A stretch of 64,000 bases of DNA, taken from contig CM023540.1 in NCBI GenBank assembly GCA_013350335.1, positions 16,683,828-16,747,827 of the forward strand. Reading direction: 5' to 3'. Every line of letters begins with the position of its first letter. Within the stretch, counting starts at the first letter, position 1. Positions 59,547 to 64,000 of this stretch are shown here, piece by piece. The notes beneath the pieces were generated by a model that ran no database searches, had not been told where the DNA came from, and saw nothing but the letters and a program-made list of their open reading frames with translations. The translations under genes were made by a program, and so were the position numbers. The DNA comes from Chimonanthus salicifolius (Eukaryota; Streptophyta; Magnoliopsida; Laurales; Calycanthaceae).

Positions 59547-60389
59547 TGTTAGATATGTAATAGATTGTATTCTTAGGGATAGTTTATCATAGTTTAGTCC
59601 TTTCTTAATTTGGGCTTTAGGGTTGTGTTATGTATAAATACTCTCTTTGTACACAATAAGGAAGATCACTCATTTCTTAATTTGGGTCACTGCTGTTCGT
59701 ATTTTACGGTATGTTCGTAGAACTTTACATCAGAGTTTGTTACTTCCCTCGTCATCTACCTTGGAGCTACGTGCGTTCTCTGATGCTGGCTGAGCAGGTG
59801 ATCCTTCTGATCACAAATCTACTACTAGATTTTGTGTCTTTCTGGGTGACTATCTCATTTATTGGAGAAGCAAAAAACAAGATGTTGTTGCTCGTTCATT
59901 TGCCGAGGCCGAGTATCGAGCTATGGCTTCTACAGCTGCTAAGATTGTTTGGTTCCATTAGCTACTTGCCGACATAGGAGTTTCACTTTCTGCTCCTACT
60001 CCCATCTATTGTGATAACAAGAGTGCTATTCAAATTGCATATAACACTGACCATGAGCGCACCAAACATATTGAGTTGGATTGCCACTTTGTACGACATC
60101 ATCTTCAGCTTGGCACGATTTTTCTCCCGTTTGTGACTTCTACCCTATAGTTGACTAACTTCTTCACGAAGTCCCACACTATTACATGCTTTCAGTTTCT
60201 TATTAGCAAACTCTCGATGCTTAACGTTATAGCCTCGTGAGTTTGAGGGCAGGTGTTAGATATGTAATAGATTGTATTCTTAGGGACAGTTTAGTCATAG
60301 TTTAGTCCTTTCTTTATTTGGGCTTTAGGATTGTGTTATGTATAAATACTCTCTTTATACACAATAAGGAAGATCACTCGTTTCTTATA
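59547..60389 (+). mobile_element. copia deletion derivative
   Basis: Two LTRs of about 135 bp (59547-59681 and 60254-60389) begin TGTTAGATATGTAATAG. Each contains TGTTATGTATAAATACTC, which holds a TATA box. A perfect 5-bp duplication GTTGT (59542-59546, 60390-60394) flanks the pair, and GAGGGCAGG precedes the 3' LTR. Only about 570 bp of interior remain, covering RNase H. Gag, protease, integrase and most of reverse transcriptase are gone. Confidence 0.87.
59779..60232 (+). pseudogene. Ty1/copia RNase H remnant
   Basis: The frame reads GDPSDHKSTTRFCVFLGDYL, then WRSKKQDVVARSFAEAEYRA, PTPIYCDNKSAIQIAYNTDH, ERTKHIELDCHFVRHHL and FFTKSHTI. This is the C-terminal RNase H of a copia polyprotein: the CDN-K-A-I motif, the R-S-E/A-E-A-EYRA motif and the H-R-TKHIE-D-HFVR block are all diagnostic. 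In-frame stops are TGA at 59791-59793, TAG at 59959-59961 and TAG at 60148-60150. The segment starts abruptly at the left, where the deletion removed the rest of pol. It sits in sense orientation between its own LTRs. Confidence 0.9.
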
Positions 60390-60391
60390 GT

Positions 60392-60496
60392 TGTAACTCC
60401 TTTTACATTGATGTATTTGTAACTCCTTTTACATTGATGTATTTGTAACTCCTTTTTACATTGATGCATTTGTAACTCCTTTTACATTGAATATAA
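60392..60496 (+). repeat. 26-bp tandem repeat, four units
   Basis: TGTAACTCCTTTTACATTGA begins at 60392, 60418, 60444 and 60471 (the third unit has one extra T). A TATAAATAC follows at about 60500, so this may be the edge of a further LTR. Confidence 0.9.
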
Positions 60497-61502
60497 ATAC
60501 AAAGGTCTCCCACTTGAAAAATAATGAAGCAAAGAGAACCATTACACAGTTTCTTCATTTTCTACAATTATCGAGCTTGACAAGAAGGGAAACAATGAGC
60601 AATGGGGGAGAACTGATGGAGGCCAAACTCTAGTGAATTAGACATGACTTAGAAGCAACGAATGAGGTCCCAGTGCAGTCGCCATTAATGAACAAGGAAA
60701 AGAAGAAGATTTGGCAAAAGAGTGGGTGATGTACTAAGTATGAAAATCTCAAGAGAAACAAAAAGAATTAGAACACAGCTAAACAATATTAAAACAAAAA
60801 AACCATACTGTAGGGAGCACAAACAACCAACGGCACAAAAGTTGTAACACCTACTGCCGAGAATCCGAGATGCTTGGGTCACTACATTGGTCTTCCCATT
60901 CAACTTCATAAGATCATTAATGAAGGTTGTTGGTCTGAAATGTAAGAATTCTCACAATCTTCAAAGAACCCTCAACTATGATATGATTTAGAAACTCTAA
61001 AAGACCCGACTTTCACTTCCACTTTAAAAGTGAAAGATGGTTCAAATTTCACTAGGATAATTTGTTCTTAAACAAATTCACTAATGAAATTTGATATTCA
61101 AATGAAATCAACATGAATATGGAATTGTAATTTCGAATTCAATGGTTTATGCAATTAATTGAATCCATAAATTAAATGCAAATTAAATAACTTAATGCAT
61201 GCAGGAAATCGAATCCGATATACATTCAAATTAATATTAAGAGAAGCTTCTAACGAACTAGAATTGAGTTTTGGAATCCTATTTTAATTAAGTATTGGAA
61301 TGATGTATTAATTGACCACTTAAATTCAAGATGCAGTCAACACAACCAATCACTTCAAATTAAAATTAACTCAACCTAATGTCAAATCAAAGTTTAAAAG
61401 AATCCAAACAAGACTCACCACAAAGGAGAGACTCCAAAAGCTCCAAGCTTCTTCAACTTCGAATGTTCTACACGGGACATCCAAGCCACCTTATATAGAG
61501 TT
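60497..61502. other. intergenic, no gene recognised
   Basis: Nothing recognised beyond the possible LTR edge at its start. Confidence 0.4.
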
Positions 61503-61507
61503 CTTGG

Positions 61508-62084
61508 TGTAACGACCCGACCCACATACAGGGCTTAGGGCTCAACTCAGCAAGAAATTATCTACTCTGGACCTCGCACACAGCTAGCCCGCACGGTTTT
61601 GCCTTTGGGCCAGGGCCCACCTGGCCCGGCCCAAAACGAGTATTTCTAGTTAAGTGGGTTTGGCCTCTTATACACCCTCACCTCTCTCCCTTCCTAACCG
61701 ATGTAGGACTCCCCACATCGGTTGGACAAGGTTTCACAATCACCCTCACTAAGCCTCGAGCCGCCCTCGGCTCGACTCGACTTAGCTCAACAAAATCAGG
61801 GAAGGAGGAAAGGCCCACACAGTCCTAGAGTTGAGCTGAGGCTCTGATACCATTTGTAATGACCGACCCACATACAGGGCTTAGGGCTCAACTCAGCAAG
61901 AAATTGTCCGCTCTGGACCTCGCATAAAGCTAGCCCGCACGGTTTTGCCTTTGGGCCCGGGCCCACTGACCCGGCCCAAAACGCGTCTTGCTAGTTAAGT
62001 GGGCTTGGCCTCTTATACACCCTCACCTCTCTCCCTTCCTAACCGATGTGGGACTCCCCACATCGGCTGGACAAGGGTTTCACA
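61508..62084 (-). mobile_element. intact TRIM retrotransposon
   Basis: Two LTRs (61508-61738, 231 bp, and 61855-62084, 230 bp) flank a 116-bp interior, with a perfect 5-bp duplication CTTGG (61503-61507, 62085-62089). On the minus strand each LTR starts TGTGAAACC and ends TTACA, and contains CGATGTGGGGAGTCC. The primer site is at 61841-61852 and the purine tract TAGTGAGGGTGAT at 61739-61751. It has no coding capacity and would depend on another element's enzymes. Confidence 0.95.
61841..61852 (-). promoter_or_regulatory. tRNA primer binding site of the TRIM
   Basis: The minus strand reads TGGTATCAGAGC two bases from the LTR end, complementary to initiator methionine tRNA. Confidence 0.9.
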
Positions 62085-62089
62085 CTTGG

Positions 62090-63149
62090 AGCTACAATTG
62101 TGAAATATTGAGAAATTAAAAATCGCACATTCTATGCACACCTATCCCTTGCTTTATTAGCCTAAATTCTAAATACAAACTTTTCCAATTATCTTTAGCC
62201 ATGTGGCTTTATTACATCACTCAAGAAATTAAAAAAATATAAAAAAAAGCCTACATCATAAACCAAACATAGCCGACAGGTGAATTTGGTCTTGGAGAAT
62301 ATGGTAATTTAATCCAATTTGTTACTTAGTTTTTAGTCCCAAATCTGTCTCATCCTATCTGCATGATTTCTAATTTAGTTTTTATGGTCCAAAACAGCTC
62401 CATGACCCCATTACCTTCTAAGTTAGTAATATTACATCCTCCATCGAAATGACATGGCAACGACACAGAAGATGATGTGGAATTCACCACATCAGCTTGT
62501 GTGCAACAAATGGACCTCCAAATGTGACTTTTTAAGGCCCAACTCATGTCAAAATAGGCCTTGACTCATAACACACTCGTATTGACTCATAGTTGGATGG
62601 AAATGGTCCATTAGAAAGCTTGAATGGTCTTCTCTTGCCTCCATCTATTCTATGGTAGAATTGGAGTGCAAATTTATCAATTATCTAAACGAGTCCTGTC
62701 ATCTTCGTATTGATCTTCTAGGCTTTGGATGGCCACATCAATCATGAACCATACAATAAAAGAAAATACATTGTAAAAATCACAAAACATTTGTTCCCCA
62801 TACATCCTTGCAATTGTACTTACATAGTCTAATACAACTAAAAACTTAGATAAACAGAACTTCTAAAAAGCAAATACAAAATAATGAAGTTTGGAATTTG
62901 GAATCCCTCTGCAAGAACTTGTAGAAAAGGATAGGATGTTGCAAGAACTCAAATATGCTCCAAAAAGAAACTTCAAAAAATCTCCATTTGTCAATTTTAT
63001 ATCGATAAAAAACATGGAATATTCTCTTGAGTTGTGATTAATTGAGAATGTAATAACTTTGATGTTAGCAATGCTCCTCTGTCAATCTCAGGTTGCCATT
63101 TGGATACTGCTATACTGCTAGAGATTTCTAACAACTTGGAGAAATATTC
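62090..63149. other. intergenic, no gene recognised
   Basis: Nothing recognisable. Confidence 0.4.
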
Positions 63150-64000
63150 TATTTATTTATTTATTTTTGAATGATTAGCTATTTTGAATAGGGAAACCTC
63201 CCAAAGATACAGTACAACCCCCAAATGGAGAAAAATACAAACAAACTGAACTAATCAGAAAGAGACTCAGACTAAGGAAAGAACAATACAGAAAAAAGAA
63301 ACATGTACAGATTACATAATCCGAAGTTTGAGCAATTCAGAGTTTGCTTAAGATTCTGCATGGCCTTTTTATTGCAAGCATTTGTAAGGCTGATGCTCCA
63401 AGCTTCAAACTTTGCAAGATAATCTTTTTACTGCTACGAATTTCCATCTCTAATGGGAGAATGTTATCATTTTCGATGCACATTTTTTGAAGGAATTTTT
63501 TCCAAATCACAGTCTTCTGTTTGGTGGCTGCATAACAGGCATGAATTTGGGCAGTTAAATCCATTAGCTGTTAAATAGCTTCTAGTTTTAAGTCTTTTGT
63601 AGAAGACTTTCCAAGCTATAATTGAGAATTTTGGAATATAGTTTCTGAACCAGACCAAATCAGCCCAGGAGACCACTTCTCCAGATTGGTTGCATATATT
63701 TTTTTGCTGAGCTAATGAAGAAAGTTCCATTTTTTCTGCTATCCATACAATTTGATCTTCTACTTTTACTGTAGGGATTAAGATGTTACTCATTTCAGCA
63801 TTGATATCAATTAATGCCATATTCCATCAGAGAGAGAGTTTGCTACCCATAGATTTTCACCTTTGGACAAATTATAGATTGGACGATATCCAAATTTGTC
63901 AAATATATTTCCTACATGTAACCAATTATCAAACCGGAAGTTGGTTTTGTGCTCATCACCTATGATATGCCATACAATTTTTTTCCTTTGTGCGCATGCT
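63150..64000 (-). pseudogene. L1-type LINE, 3' end of ORF2, decayed and cut by the window edge
   Basis: Read from 64000 downward, a frame gives NFRFDNWLHVGNIFDKFGY and RPIYNLSKGENLWVANSLSD, the segment before the zinc-binding domain in plant L1 ORF2 proteins. A stop at 63811-63813 and a frame change follow. Then VVSWADLVWFRNYIPKFSII, AWKVFYKRLKTRSYLTANG and CPNSCLLCSHQTED give the zf-RVT zinc-binding domain with its CxxC. Another frame change near 63510 leads into IWKKFLQKMCIEN. The 3' end lies near an ATTTATTTATTT run at 63157-63172, likely the reversed A-rich tail. The upstream reverse transcriptase lies beyond 64000. Confidence 0.82.

Overview
The window is nuclear DNA from a flowering plant. 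It is AT-rich and gene-poor, with intron-bearing plant genes and a dense layering of plant transposon types: Ty3/gypsy chromovirus, Ty1/copia, TRIM, tRNA-derived SINE, L1-type LINE, hAT and Mutator-like elements. The sequence alone does not fix the species.

Only two ordinary plant genes are recognised. At the left edge, on the minus strand, is the first coding exon (791-1711) of a GT47 exostosin-family glycosyltransferase of the ARAD1 (arabinan arabinosyltransferase) type; its remaining exons lie beyond position 1. Near the middle, on the plus strand, is an intronless MINI ZINC FINGER (MIF) gene (40038-40424) with a TATA-like box just upstream.

Layout: 3114-12819 is a structurally complete but coding-dead chromodomain-bearing gypsy element with 2.4-2.55 kb LTRs. 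14.5-29 kb is intergenic DNA filled with non-autonomous hAT elements. One family has TAGGGGTGAAA ends and a GGGTCGGGTT interior; another has CAGGGGT ends and an interior of repeated ATCGGCCGAT. A hAT transposase relic lies at 22.5-23.7 kb. 29.7-33.9 kb holds a SINE whose tail has become a long AT array, a Mutator-like element built of four alternating inverted arms, and a long inverted-repeat element split by a solo LTR. 35-50 kb holds the MIF gene, two SINE families and a TRIM element inserted in a tandem duplication. 50.2-57.3 kb is a minus-strand non-autonomous LTR element carrying a hAT MITE and a 3.45 kb gypsy solo LTR. 58.4-62.1 kb holds a copia solo LTR, a copia deletion derivative and an intact 577-bp TRIM. 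The right edge is a decayed LINE.

No operon-like or defence-like gene system is present. The most unusual material is non-coding: the 2.0 kb hAT-type element with an exact 159-bp internal tandem array (24400-26421), the four-armed Mutator-like foldback (30697-31922), and the dispersed GGGTCGGGTT MITE family with exact 8-bp target duplications. Boundaries and target duplications were read by eye; percent identities were not computed.
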